Of a stretch of DNA of 33,171 nucleotides, positions 26,616-33,171 are shown in pieces; position 1 is the first letter of the stretch, and every line of letters begins with the position of its first letter. Location of the stretch: assembly GCA_018401235.1 (NCBI GenBank), contig JAGYLC010000012.1, positions 1-33,171 on the forward strand. Reading direction: 5' to 3'. The translations under genes were made by a program, and so were the position numbers. The notes under the pieces were generated by a model. It did no database searches, was not told the DNA's origin, and saw only the letters and a program-made list of their open reading frames with translations. The stretch comes from Kiritimatiellia bacterium (GTDB lineage: Bacteria; Verrucomicrobiota; Kiritimatiellia; SS1-B-03-39; UBA6053).

Positions 26616-28286
26616 ATGATGCGCCCCTGTTTTCTATTAATTCGAAATCATTTGTTTGAGCTGCGAACCGCGGTTCGGCATTTGCACGAGCAGCCGAAAC
26701 TAAAAGTGGGCGTGATCGCTCTGTTCAGCCTTTCCTGGCTGGCAGGATTGAGCTGGCTGTTTTATGCTGGGTTTGATTTTTTGTACCGGCTGGGGGGGGC
26801 GGCTTTTTTTTTGGTGCCCCGCCTGTTTACGCTGTTTTTTATGGGGCTGGGATTTATGCTGATGTTGTCGGGGGCGGTGACGGGGTACGCGACTCTATTT
26901 CAAACTCCGGAGGTGAGGCGGCTGCTGACCTGGCCGGTGCCGATGCGGGATTTGTTTTATTACAGTCTGGTGAAAAGCACTCTGATGAGCAGTTGGGCCT
27001 TTTTTTTCATCATTATCCCTTTTATCGGGGCCTTCGGGGTTTATCGGGAATGGAGGCTGCTCATGCTGGTGTGGGCCTTTCTCATTTCGGTGCCGTTTGT
27101 GATGCTGTGTTCGGGGTTGGGGGTGTTGCTGATGCTGGTGATCGTGCGCTGGATTCCTCGGGGGCGAACCCTGGCGTTGCTGGGAGTGTTGGCACTTGTG
27201 TTCGCTGGCTATTCGGCGGCGGAGTATATGCGGGAGTTGAAAGCAAACCAGACGGAGGACGTGATGGTGCTGGTAAACTTCGTTCCCGGATTGCAGTTGG
27301 CCTCGTATCCCCTGATGCCCAATGGCTGGATGGCCAATGGAATCTTGGCGTTTTCAAATGAGGACTGGGGTACGGGACTCTTCTATTTGGGGTTGTTGGG
27401 CTCATCGGTGGGCGTACTGTTCCTGTTTATGGCTAGAATGGGAAGTTGGATTTATCCAGAGACCATGCAGCGTCAGCAGGTGGGATCGAATGTTTGGGCC
27501 AAGCAAGCCTCATTCCCGTCACGGTTTCTACAAGCGGGGTTTCCGGGGAAAGGGGCTTTGAGGGCCTATGGCATCAAGGACAGTTTGATTTTTCTGAGAG
27601 ATCCCTCTCAATGGACCCAGTTTCTGATCTTTTTCGGTCTGTTGGGACTTTATTTTCTGAATTTGGGATCGCTGGGCTACAGTGAGCTGGATCCGGTTTG
27701 GAGCAATTTGATCGCGTTTCTGAATATGTTCAGTTTGTCGGCGGTAATGAGTTCGTTGAGTGCGCGTTTTGTGTTTCCGCAGATGAGTTTGGAATCACGG
27801 ACGCTGTGGATGGTGGGGTTGGCACCGACAAGTCTGGGCAAGCTGATGCTGATCAAATTCTCATTGGCGGGAGTCACATTGGCGATCGTGGGGGTGACCC
27901 TGTCAAGCCTGTCCAATCGCATGCTGGATGTGAGCCCGTTGAGTTTGTTTCTGAGTCGATTGTTGATGCCCAGCGTGGCCTTCTCTCTGGCGGGAATGTC
28001 CACGGGTCTGGGATCGATGTTTATGGAGTTGGGTCCCCAAACCCCGGCACAAATCCTAAGTGGATACGGAGGAACCCTGAATCTGATTCTGACCCTGCTT
28101 ACAGTGATTCTGGTGGTGCTGATTCCGGGGGTGGTGTCGCACCTGTTGATTTCGGGAAATTTTGTGGGCCATCAGATGAATTCGATCCCAATTTTCACCT
28201 CCCTGTACATACTCTCTGTATCCGGTCTGGCGGGGGGGATTCCCCTGTGGTTGGGGTACCGGACCGTGACCCGTCGGGATTATTAG
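26616..28286 (+). CDS. ABC transporter permease, about 12 TM helices
   Basis: The 556-aa protein is almost entirely hydrophobic helices, arranged as a repeated ABC-2-type exporter permease. An N-terminal cytoplasmic stretch (RNHLFELRTAVRHLHEQPK) precedes the first helices. The middle loop KGALRAYGIKDSLIFLRDPS resembles the coupling region of a second half. It is likely the membrane partner of the preceding ATPase. GAGGAAAG (26607-26614) directly before the ATG at 26616 is a good ribosome-binding site. ATG 26619 is an alternative. The coding sequence contains a G8 tract (26792-26799) closely followed by a T9 tract (26804-26812), which are potential slippage sites. A 7-bp stem (28276-28282 and 28292-28298) spans the stop codon. 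Confidence 0.88.
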   Translation: MMRPCFLLIRNHLFELRTAVRHLHEQPKLKVGVIALFSLSWLAGLSWLFYAGFDFLYRLGGAAFFLVPRLFTLFFMGLGFMLMLSGAVTGYATLFQTPEVRRLLTWPVPMRDLFYYSLVKSTLMSSWAFFFIIIPFIGAFGVYREWRLLMLVWAFLISVPFVMLCSGLGVLLMLVIVRWIPRGRTLALLGVLALVFAGYSAAEYMRELKANQTEDVMVLVNFVPGLQLASYPLMPNGWMANGILAFSNEDWGTGLFYLGLLGSSVGVLFLFMARMGSWIYPETMQRQQVGSNVWAKQASFPSRFLQAGFPGKGALRAYGIKDSLIFLRDPSQWTQFLIFFGLLGLYFLNLGSLGYSELDPVWSNLIAFLNMFSLSAVMSSLSARFVFPQMSLESRTLWMVGLAPTSLGKLMLIKFSLAGVTLAIVGVTLSSLSNRMLDVSPLSLFLSRLLMPSVAFSLAGMSTGLGSMFMELGPQTPAQILSGYGGTLNLILTLLTVILVVLIPGVVSHLLISGNFVGHQMNSIPIFTSLYILSVSGLAGGIPLWLGYRTVTRRDY

Positions 28287-28365
28287 AAGTCTAATCCCTG
28301 CCGGCGGGCGGACATAACCAAGTTTCTTTTAGGAGTCCACATGCCCGATAAATCGCTATTATCAT

Positions 28366-28400
28366 AAAAACCCTGCAAATTGTTTATTTACAGGGTTTTA
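28366..28400 (-). terminator. Intrinsic terminator downstream of tRNA-Gln
   Basis: AAAACCCTG (28367-28375) pairs perfectly with CAGGGTTTT (28391-28399) across a 15-nt loop. Read on the minus strand the hairpin lies just after the tRNA and ends in a U run (T5). It is also A/T-flanked on the plus strand and could act in both directions, closing the ABC operon. Confidence 0.7.
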
Positions 28401-28405
28401 TAAAT

Positions 28406-28479
28406 TGGTTGCCGAACTAGGACTCGAACCTAGACAAACAGAGTCAGAGTCTGTTGTGCTACCATTACACCATTCGGCA
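28406..28479 (-). tRNA. tRNA-Gln (anticodon CUG), CCA encoded
   Basis: Read on the minus strand, the acceptor stem TGCCGAA/TTCGGCA is a perfect 7 bp (outermost pair U1-A72, as in many tRNA-Gln). The anticodon stem ACAGA/TCTGT encloses the loop CTCTGAC, giving anticodon CTG. The T arm is CTAGG-TTCGAGT-CCTAG, with a canonical TTCGAGT loop. Discriminator A and genomic CCA follow (28409-28406). The D loop is short. A hairpin with a U run lies just downstream. Confidence 0.95.
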
Positions 28480-28541
28480 ATCAGGGTTGTACATGAAGAA
28501 TCAGAAGGGATTCGTCAAGCCGGATGTGAGGTGGATTTCAG

Positions 28542-28748
28542 TTACTTACCTGAGCGCTTCTCAGTGGCTGGCTTGTGGTGGCGGAGGCAGAGAATGAACC
28601 CAAGTAGTGCCGGAAGAGCAAACACCAGTCCGACAACCAGATGGGTGACGTTACCGTGTTCCTCGGTTCCCGGGTGACCTGGATGTGCCAGGAGCAGTGT
28701 GGGAAAAAAAACGAAGAGGGTGTTGAGGAGGAGTTTTGGAGAGATCAT
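28542..28748 (-). CDS. Small exported/membrane protein with HPGHP motif
   Basis: This 68-aa frame begins MISPKLLLNTLFVFFPTLLL and reads on as AHPGHPGTEEHG. That is a plausible signal peptide ending at LLLA, then a His-rich stretch. A second hydrophobic helix (about 32-51, THLVVGLVFALPALLGFILC) and a basic tail (HHKPATEKRSGK) follow. The AHPGH start of the mature part is shared with HupE/UreJ-like and other small metal-related membrane proteins, but the rest of that family is absent. Upstream codons in the same frame (to 28799) lack signal-peptide logic, so the ATG at 28748 is chosen. Function unknown. The gene is supported by its protein-like layout only. Confidence 0.5.
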   Translation of the reverse strand: MISPKLLLNTLFVFFPTLLLAHPGHPGTEEHGNVTHLVVGLVFALPALLGFILCLRHHKPATEKRSGK

Positions 28749-28799
28749 GAAACAAAGGTAGAGTCGCTGTTCCGAAAAATCAACCGCGAATGTCCGCAA

Positions 28800-29159
28800 T
28801 TTTTTTTTGGGGGGGGGAGGCTACAGGGGAAGAGAAAGGCACTAACTCAGATTCAGGCTTTGAACGCGGTGGTGTTCCTGTGCCGGGATGTGTTGAACAA
28901 GGATCCGCTGGGGTGGTGAGCCCTCTGGACAGGTTGTAGACTTCGCTGTCGTGCGTTAGGATGGGAATGATGTTCAGTTGAGGACGAAGTCTTCGCTGGG
29001 GGATCTATTGCCCGGATGGGAGGCTGGGGGTATCAAGATTGCACAGACAGGAATGTCTGTGTCACGATTTGGGGTGGGCAGGCCGGGAGAGGCGGCTTGG
29101 TACAGCTTTTCTCACGGATTCAGGTTTACTTCCCACGATTTTCCGGGAAAGATGGGCAC
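28800..29159. other. Gene-free region upstream of aroE with REP-like palindrome and homopolymers
   Basis: It holds a T9G9 tract (28800-28817), an inverted pair AGACTTCG (about 28939) and CGAAGTCT (about 28985), and the palindrome at 29042-29061. Frames running through this segment into aroE do not look like AroE protein, so I treat it as untranslated. Confidence 0.5.
29042..29061. repeat. REP-like palindrome CACAGACA-GGAA-TGTCTGTG
   Basis: A perfect 8-bp stem (29042-29049 and 29054-29061) with a GGAA loop lies 98 bp before aroE. Short palindromes of this type are often dispersed repeats. Whether it recurs in this genome cannot be seen here. Confidence 0.55.
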
Positions 29160-30044
29160 ATGATTTTCTCGCCATCCCGTATATCCCCAGCCACCCGGAT
29201 TTTTGCCGTTTTAGGCCATCCGGTAGCCCACTCGTTGAGTCCGGCCATGCACAATCCCACCCTGGAAGCCATGGGAATGGATGCGGTGTATCTCGCCTTT
29301 GATGTGCCCCCGGAGGAGTTGATGGATACGCTTCGCCGCTTTGCCACGTTGGGTCTGGCCGGGGTGAATTTGACTATTCCCCTCAAGGAAGTGGCGTTCC
29401 GGAATATCGCGACGCTTTCGGATACTGCACGGCTGGCGGGTTCGGTGAATACGGTGGTATTTCACGGGGAGGGGCGGATGGAGGGCCACAGTACGGACGG
29501 CTACGGATTGCGGCAAGCGCTGGTGGAGGCGTTTGGAGTTGGATTTCAGGATCGCAGCGTGCTGGTGCTGGGCTGTGGCGGTGCTGGTCGGGCGGCGGCA
29601 TTGCAGGCAGCCTCGGATGGAGCCTCCGCCATTTGGCTGGCGAATCGAACTCTGGATCGCGCCCGGTCGCTTGCAGAAGAACTAACCTCGCGTTTCCCCG
29701 ATGTGCCCCTGCGGGTGTGCGAGCAATGGCCACCAGCGCCGGAAGAATGTACACAGGCGGATTTGATTCTGCAATCGACTTCCATGGGCATGAAGGAGGG
29801 GGATCAGATGGGGTTGACGGAGGCACATTTTCGGGCGGATCAGTGTGTAGTGGATATGACCTATGTGTTCAAGGAAACCGCGGTGATGCGGGTGGCCGCC
29901 GCGCGTGGCGCCCGGGTGGCGAATGGACTGGGCATGCTGTTGCATCAGGGCGTTCGCTCACTTGAAATCTGGACCGGGAATACGATTCCGGTGGAGGTGA
30001 TGCGGTCCGCATTGACCCAAAACGTGTACGGGGAGGGCGCCTGA
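29160..30044 (+). CDS. aroE: Shikimate dehydrogenase AroE
   Basis: This 294-aa enzyme reduces 3-dehydroshikimate with NADPH. Shikimate-binding and catalytic parts are HSLSPAMHN (24-32), NLTIPLKE with catalytic K76 and HSTDGYG with D113. The Rossmann part has GCGGAGRAA (138-146) followed by NRT (162-164), the Arg/Thr pattern of NADP specificity. Later motifs are STSMGM and NGLGMLLHQG. The ATG at 29160 is chosen because family similarity begins there. The frame is open upstream to 29016 but crosses a palindromic repeat. Its stop overlaps the prepilin peptidase start (TGATG), and aroK is two genes on, so two shikimate-pathway genes share this operon. Confidence 0.95.
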   Translation: MIFSPSRISPATRIFAVLGHPVAHSLSPAMHNPTLEAMGMDAVYLAFDVPPEELMDTLRRFATLGLAGVNLTIPLKEVAFRNIATLSDTARLAGSVNTVVFHGEGRMEGHSTDGYGLRQALVEAFGVGFQDRSVLVLGCGGAGRAAALQAASDGASAIWLANRTLDRARSLAEELTSRFPDVPLRVCEQWPPAPEECTQADLILQSTSMGMKEGDQMGLTEAHFRADQCVVDMTYVFKETAVMRVAAARGARVANGLGMLLHQGVRSLEIWTGNTIPVEVMRSALTQNVYGEGA

Positions 30045-30892
30045 TGGCCTATTGGCAGGAATTATCTCCTGACCTATGGCAAACGGTCCCCGTATGGATC
30101 ATGGTCTGGATTTTTGGAGCTATTTGGGGCAGTTTTCTGAATGTGTGCATTTATCGGATTCAGGCGGAACTCTCGGTGGCCTGGCCGGGCTCGCACTGCT
30201 TCGCCTGCAAAAAGCCGATTGCCTGGTATGACAATCTGCCGATAGTGAGCTGGTTCATTTTGCGGGGAAAATGTCGCAACTGCGGGGAGCCGTTTTCGAT
30301 TCGATACGCCATTATCGAGGCGGTCACCGGCGGACTTTTCCTGGCGTTATGGATTGGGTATGGCCCCTCCTGGCAGATGCTGGCCTACTGGCTGATGGCC
30401 TTCGGGCTGTTGCTGGGAACCGGAATTGACCTCGATGACTTCTGGATTCCGGATCGGGTAACCTGGGGCGGCATTCTTATTGGGATTCCCTTGAGTGGGC
30501 TGGTCCCTCAGTTGCACAACGCCGACACCTGGCAGCAGGGACTCCAAGCCTCCGCCTTGGGCGCGGCCCTTGGCTTCGGTCTGCTGTGGTTGGTCGGTTT
30601 CTTGGGTAAGCTGGCATTCAAGAAAGACGCGATGGGCTTCGGGGATGTAAAACTGCTGGGAGCGATTGGCGCTTTTCTGGGGGCACCGGCGATCTTGTTT
30701 GTGGTGTTCGCCTCCGCGTTTCTAGGGTCCATTGTCGGGGTGACCCTCATTGCCCTGGGAAAAAACGAATTAGGAGGACGGATTCCGTTTGGTCCCTATT
30801 TGGCGGCGGCAGCGTTGCTGTGGCTGTTCGGGGGAGATCACGTCCTTGACGTCTATCTGAATTTTATACTGGGGCCCGGGGAGTTGATATGA
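30044..30892 (+). CDS. Type IV prepilin peptidase / methyltransferase (A24)
   Basis: The 282-aa inner-membrane protein cleaves leader peptides of type IV pilins or type II secretion pseudopilins. An N-terminal methyltransferase-type domain has the segment GSFLNVCIYRI and the zinc-like CxxC pairs C52/C55 and C77/C80. The peptidase domain has aspartates in TGIDLDDFWIPD (about 129-131) and the GFGD motif at D201 (AMGFGDVKLLGAIGAFLG). About seven hydrophobic helices are present. It sits between aroE and aroK with overlapping start/stop codons at both ends (1 bp and 4 bp). Pilin or secretion genes are not in the window. Confidence 0.94.
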   Translation: MAYWQELSPDLWQTVPVWIMVWIFGAIWGSFLNVCIYRIQAELSVAWPGSHCFACKKPIAWYDNLPIVSWFILRGKCRNCGEPFSIRYAIIEAVTGGLFLALWIGYGPSWQMLAYWLMAFGLLLGTGIDLDDFWIPDRVTWGGILIGIPLSGLVPQLHNADTWQQGLQASALGAALGFGLLWLVGFLGKLAFKKDAMGFGDVKLLGAIGAFLGAPAILFVVFASAFLGSIVGVTLIALGKNELGGRIPFGPYLAAAALLWLFGGDHVLDVYLNFILGPGELI

Positions 30893-31395
30893 GCGGGCGA
30901 ATTTTTTTAGTGGGATTTATGGGGTCGGGAAAGACCCGGGTCGGAAAACTTCTGGCCAAAAAGTTGAAGTGGAATTGGGTGGATCTGGACAAGGAAGTGG
31001 TCAAGGCCGCGGGTGTGACCATTCCGGAGTTGTTCACGCGAGAGGGTGAAGAGGGATTCCGGGACCGGGAGCGGGTCGTACTGCAGGAGCATTTGCAGGC
31101 GGAGAACGAAGTGATCTCCTGCGGGGGCGGTATCGTTCTACGCCCGGAAAATCTGGAGGATTTACTCAAGGAGCCACAGGTGTATTGCCTGCGCATCACC
31201 CCGGAGTCTGTTTTCCGCCGGGTGGGGAACGACCCCCGGCGTCCTCTGCTGCAGGGGCCCAATCCCTACGAAAAAATCAAGGAATTGATGGCCAGCCGCG
31301 CGGATCTCTATGCCCGCTTTCCCAACCAGATTGATGTGGACCATCTCCGGACCTCGGATGTGGTGGATGCCATTCTGTTGTCTCTCGGCAACTAG
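30889..31395 (+). CDS. aroK: Shikimate kinase AroK
   Basis: The 168-aa enzyme phosphorylates shikimate at the 3-hydroxyl. It has Walker A GFMGSGKTRVG (9-19), the DLD shikimate/Mg motif (33-35), FRDRERVVL with the shikimate-contacting Arg, CGGGIVLR (Walker-B-like region) and the lid arginine region DPRRPLL. Length is normal. The start overlaps the prepilin peptidase stop (ATGA). Confidence 0.95.
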   Translation: MSGRIFLVGFMGSGKTRVGKLLAKKLKWNWVDLDKEVVKAAGVTIPELFTREGEEGFRDRERVVLQEHLQAENEVISCGGGIVLRPENLEDLLKEPQVYCLRITPESVFRRVGNDPRRPLLQGPNPYEKIKELMASRADLYARFPNQIDVDHLRTSDVVDAILLSLGN

Positions 31396-31463
31396 AATTG
31401 AAATCAGTTCATGGCGTAAATTTCTGTTGATTTATGCACGATTGTGGCGCATAGAGATTTTTA

Positions 31464-32174
31464 ATGAGTTTCTTGCAATCGTATACTACTTGGGAAGACG
31501 GAAAAGTCTGTTTTGCCCGTCTTCAGGCCAGCCGCTTTGCCAAGCAGGTGGCGGATGATTTCAATCCCATACATGATGTGGACGCCAAGCGTTTCTGCGT
31601 GCCGGGCGATCTGCTGTTCGCAGTGCTGCTGGACCGGCTGGGGTTGTACCCCCGGATGGATTTCACTTTCGCGGGCATGGTGGGCGACGGAGTCCCCCTA
31701 CACTTCGACGAGACGGTTTCGGGTGAGTTGCAGTTGGTGGATGAGCGGGGTAAAGAATATCTGCGGGCCTCCTTTTCCGGCGAACCGAATCGGGATCAGC
31801 AGGTAATAGAAAAGACCATCCGCAGTTATGTACGGTTTTCGGGCCACAATTTTCCGCATGTACTGGGAAAATTGATGGAGGAGCACGGCGTGATGATCAA
31901 CATCGACCGTCCCCTGGTGATTTATGAAAGCATGTCATTGAATTTAGACCGCTCGGATGTGTCGGATTTGGAAATCGAGCACACCGGTGCCACCATGGAA
32001 GTGGTGGGTAAGCGGGGGAACGCCAATTTGACCTTTCGGTTTTTGGAAAAGGGTGAACCCGTGGGAACCGGAGAGAAAAAAATGGTGTTGAGCGGATTGC
32101 GGGAATTCGACGCATCGGTGATGAGGCAAATGGTAGAAAAATACGACCAGAGAAAAGCAGACGAAATTGAGTAA
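31464..32174 (+). CDS. DUF3581-family protein with MaoC-like DxNPxH motif
   Basis: This 236-aa protein matches the size and opening pattern I recall for DUF3581 (KVCFARLQASRFAKQVADDF, then NPIHDVDAKRFCVPGDLLFA). There is no signal peptide or membrane helix, so it is probably cytosolic. The stretch FAKQVADDFNPIHDVDAKRF (25-44) strongly resembles the hydratase-2 motif of MaoC-like hot-dog enzymes, in which Asp and His of DxNPxH are catalytic. Later beta-rich segments (LHFDETVSGELQLVDERGKE) fit a hot-dog sheet. A thioester-related activity is an inference. The family is best known from Gammaproteobacteria. It lies 68 bp after aroK and 43 bp before lexA, same strand. Confidence 0.75.
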   Translation: MSFLQSYTTWEDGKVCFARLQASRFAKQVADDFNPIHDVDAKRFCVPGDLLFAVLLDRLGLYPRMDFTFAGMVGDGVPLHFDETVSGELQLVDERGKEYLRASFSGEPNRDQQVIEKTIRSYVRFSGHNFPHVLGKLMEEHGVMINIDRPLVIYESMSLNLDRSDVSDLEIEHTGATMEVVGKRGNANLTFRFLEKGEPVGTGEKKMVLSGLREFDASVMRQMVEKYDQRKADEIE

Positions 32175-32196
32175 CTTTTTCTCTTGCATGTTCTAA

Positions 32197-32220
32197 AGAC
32201 GTATGTATAGCAGACGTATG
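32197..32220 (+). promoter_or_regulatory. Direct repeat AGACGTATG overlapping the lexA start (possible operator)
   Basis: The 9-mer AGACGTATG occurs at 32197-32205 and 32212-32220, 15 bp apart. The second copy ends in the preferred lexA ATG. A TTGCAT (32184-32189) and TATAGC (32206-32211) separated by 16 bp could be a weak promoter, which would give a nearly leaderless lexA mRNA. Both the operator and promoter readings are inference. Confidence 0.3.
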
Positions 32221-32823
32221 AACACAAAAGAAGACCTCACTCACAAGCAGCGCGCCGTTTACGATTATATCCGACTTAGGATCGAAAAAGACCGCTGCCC
32301 CCCCACCGTCCGAGAAATTGCCGACGAGTTCGGCATCAAGTCCCCCAAGGGAGCGTCCGATCATTTGGCCATGTTGGAACGGAAGGGCTGGATCCAGCGT
32401 ATGCCCGGATTAAGTCGAGGCATTCAACTCACCGAAGAGGAGTTGGGAATCCCGCTGCTGGGGAAAGCGGCCGCTGGACATCCGATTCTGGCCCAGGAGA
32501 ATATTCTGGGGCATTTAAGCTTCGCCCAGTTATTCGGACTGCAGGATCGCTTTTCCGTGCAGATTTCCGGCGACAGCATGGAGAACGCAGGCATTCACGA
32601 CCAGGATTATGTCATCGTGCAACGTGGAAGTGATTTTCGGGACGGAGACATCGTGCTCGCGATGGTGGACGGCGAAAGCACCGTGAAACGTATCTACAAG
32701 GAATCGAATAAACGCTATCGACTGCAACCGGAAAGCGACCGTCACTTCCCGCTCTATGTGGAAGATTCCCAACCCGACTTTCAGATTCTGGGTAGGGTGG
32801 TGGGAGTGGTGCGGCGGTACTGA
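32218..32823 (+). CDS. lexA: LexA repressor (S24 self-cleaving)
   Basis: The 201-aa protein has an N-terminal winged helix-turn-helix (1-70, PPTVREIADEFGIKSPKGAS). A linker carries the self-cleavage site A86-G87 in GKAAAGHPI. The C-terminal S24 peptidase domain has S120 (ISGDSMENAGI) and K157 (ESTVKRIY). It represses SOS genes until RecA filament-stimulated cleavage. Length and residues indicate a functional repressor. The ATG at 32218 (MNTKEDLTHKQ) is preferred over the ATG at 32203, which adds only MYSRR. The recognition helix (KSPKGASDHLAML) differs from E. coli LexA, so the operator sequence cannot be assumed. Confidence 0.95.
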   Translation: MNTKEDLTHKQRAVYDYIRLRIEKDRCPPTVREIADEFGIKSPKGASDHLAMLERKGWIQRMPGLSRGIQLTEEELGIPLLGKAAAGHPILAQENILGHLSFAQLFGLQDRFSVQISGDSMENAGIHDQDYVIVQRGSDFRDGDIVLAMVDGESTVKRIYKESNKRYRLQPESDRHFPLYVEDSQPDFQILGRVVGVVRRY

Positions 32824-32871
32824 CCCTAAACTCCGAACGGTGAACATTGAACGCCTAACTTTGAACTTCGA

Positions 32872-33171
32872 ATGAAATTTCACTACACTAAGAACGGAGT
32901 TCTTCATTTTGGCAAAGGTGAGTTTTTTATACAGGGCGTGATCGTACTCAGTTTGGTGGTCATGAGTCTTGAAACGTTTACTTCGATTCAGACAAGAGGT
33001 GGAAATCTTTTAAAAAAAATTGAAATGGCAACGCTATCCTTATTCTGCGTTGAGTACGTGTTTCGATTGGTGTGTTCACGGGATCGTAAAAAGTTTGCGT
33101 TCGGATTTTACGGCATTATCGATTTGTTAGCGATATTGCCTTTTTTTCTTGGCTTTGGCCCTCAATTCCAA
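32872..33171 (+). CDS. Voltage-gated ion channel protein (Kv/ion transport family), 5' part only
   Basis: The frame is open from the ATG at 32872 to the right edge (100 codons). It shows the first helices of a six-TM channel: S1 about 17-36 (GEFFIQGVIVLSLVVMSLET), S2 about 52-66 (LSLFCVEYVFRLVCS) and S3 starting near 76 (FYGIIDLLAILPFF). The acidic residue in VEYVFRL and the Asp in GIIDLLAILP are the conserved S2/S3 charges of voltage sensors. S4 and the pore lie outside the window. The gene is clearly more AT-rich than its neighbours, which could reflect acquisition. The 48 bp before it contain TGAAC-type repeated units. Confidence 0.85.
   Translation, partial: MKFHYTKNGVLHFGKGEFFIQGVIVLSLVVMSLETFTSIQTRGGNLLKKIEMATLSLFCVEYVFRLVCSRDRKKFAFGFYGIIDLLAILPFFLGFGPQFQ

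Noticed and set aside
28405-28677. 90-codon plus-strand frame over the tRNA
   Set aside because: It overlaps the tRNA-Gln gene in antisense and has no protein features.
29016-29159. AroE with a 48-residue N-terminal extension
   Set aside because: The extension crosses a REP-like palindrome and has no similarity to AroE. The ATG at 29160 gives normal length.

Overview
This window reads as a chromosomal segment of a Gram-negative, LPS-bearing bacterium. The mix of genes fits a Verrucomicrobiota-type organism (Opitutae/Puniceicoccales-like): a DUF1573 protein, a secreted family-10-glycosidase-like protein, a UbiA-family DPPR-synthase-like protein, a non-RD Ser/Thr kinase, metal-dependent KdsA, and DnaA with an FGKNHATV recognition segment. 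That placement is an inference from gene content. No rRNA or other taxonomic marker is present.

Left part (1-9850). The left edge cuts a secreted glycosidase-like gene that is translationally coupled to an MBL-fold hydrolase. Upstream of it, on the same strand, lie relics of an ftsB/divIC-like gene and of larB, broken by several frameshifts. Then come a palindromic repeat element, a 53-aa DUF6435 gene, dnaA (minus strand), an M24 aminopeptidase coupled to a membrane-anchored alpha/beta hydrolase, and a convergent UbiA-family prenyltransferase. After these come a second palindromic element and an FAD disulfide oxidoreductase whose C-terminal domain survives only as frameshifted debris.

Middle part (9850-20130). 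A Ser/Thr kinase precedes the oxidoreductase and is divergent from a DUF1573 gene. Next are purU, a cysteine desulfurase downstream of nadA (a likely Fe-S/NAD pairing, separated by a third inverted-repeat element), and a large protein with a disordered N-terminus, a membrane domain and TPR-like repeats. A fourth element carries a perfect 29-bp inverted repeat. It precedes a compact LPS-core operon, rfaE1-kdsB-kdsA, in which consecutive genes overlap by 4 bp.

Right part (20130-33171). sucA-sucB encode the E1 and E2 subunits of 2-oxoglutarate dehydrogenase, with no E3 gene nearby. A three-gene ABC-exporter operon, a tRNA-Gln(CUG) with encoded CCA and a small membrane protein follow. An overlapping aroE-prepilin peptidase-aroK operon comes next, then a DUF3581 gene with a MaoC/hot-dog-like DxNPxH motif, lexA, and the 5' part of a more AT-rich voltage-gated ion channel gene at the right edge.

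Most of the window is ordinary housekeeping. The parts worth a second look are the families of intergenic palindromic elements, the two frameshift-ridden relic regions that lie next to two of them, the DUF3581 active-site-like motif, and the uncharacterised membrane/TPR and ABC-operon proteins.
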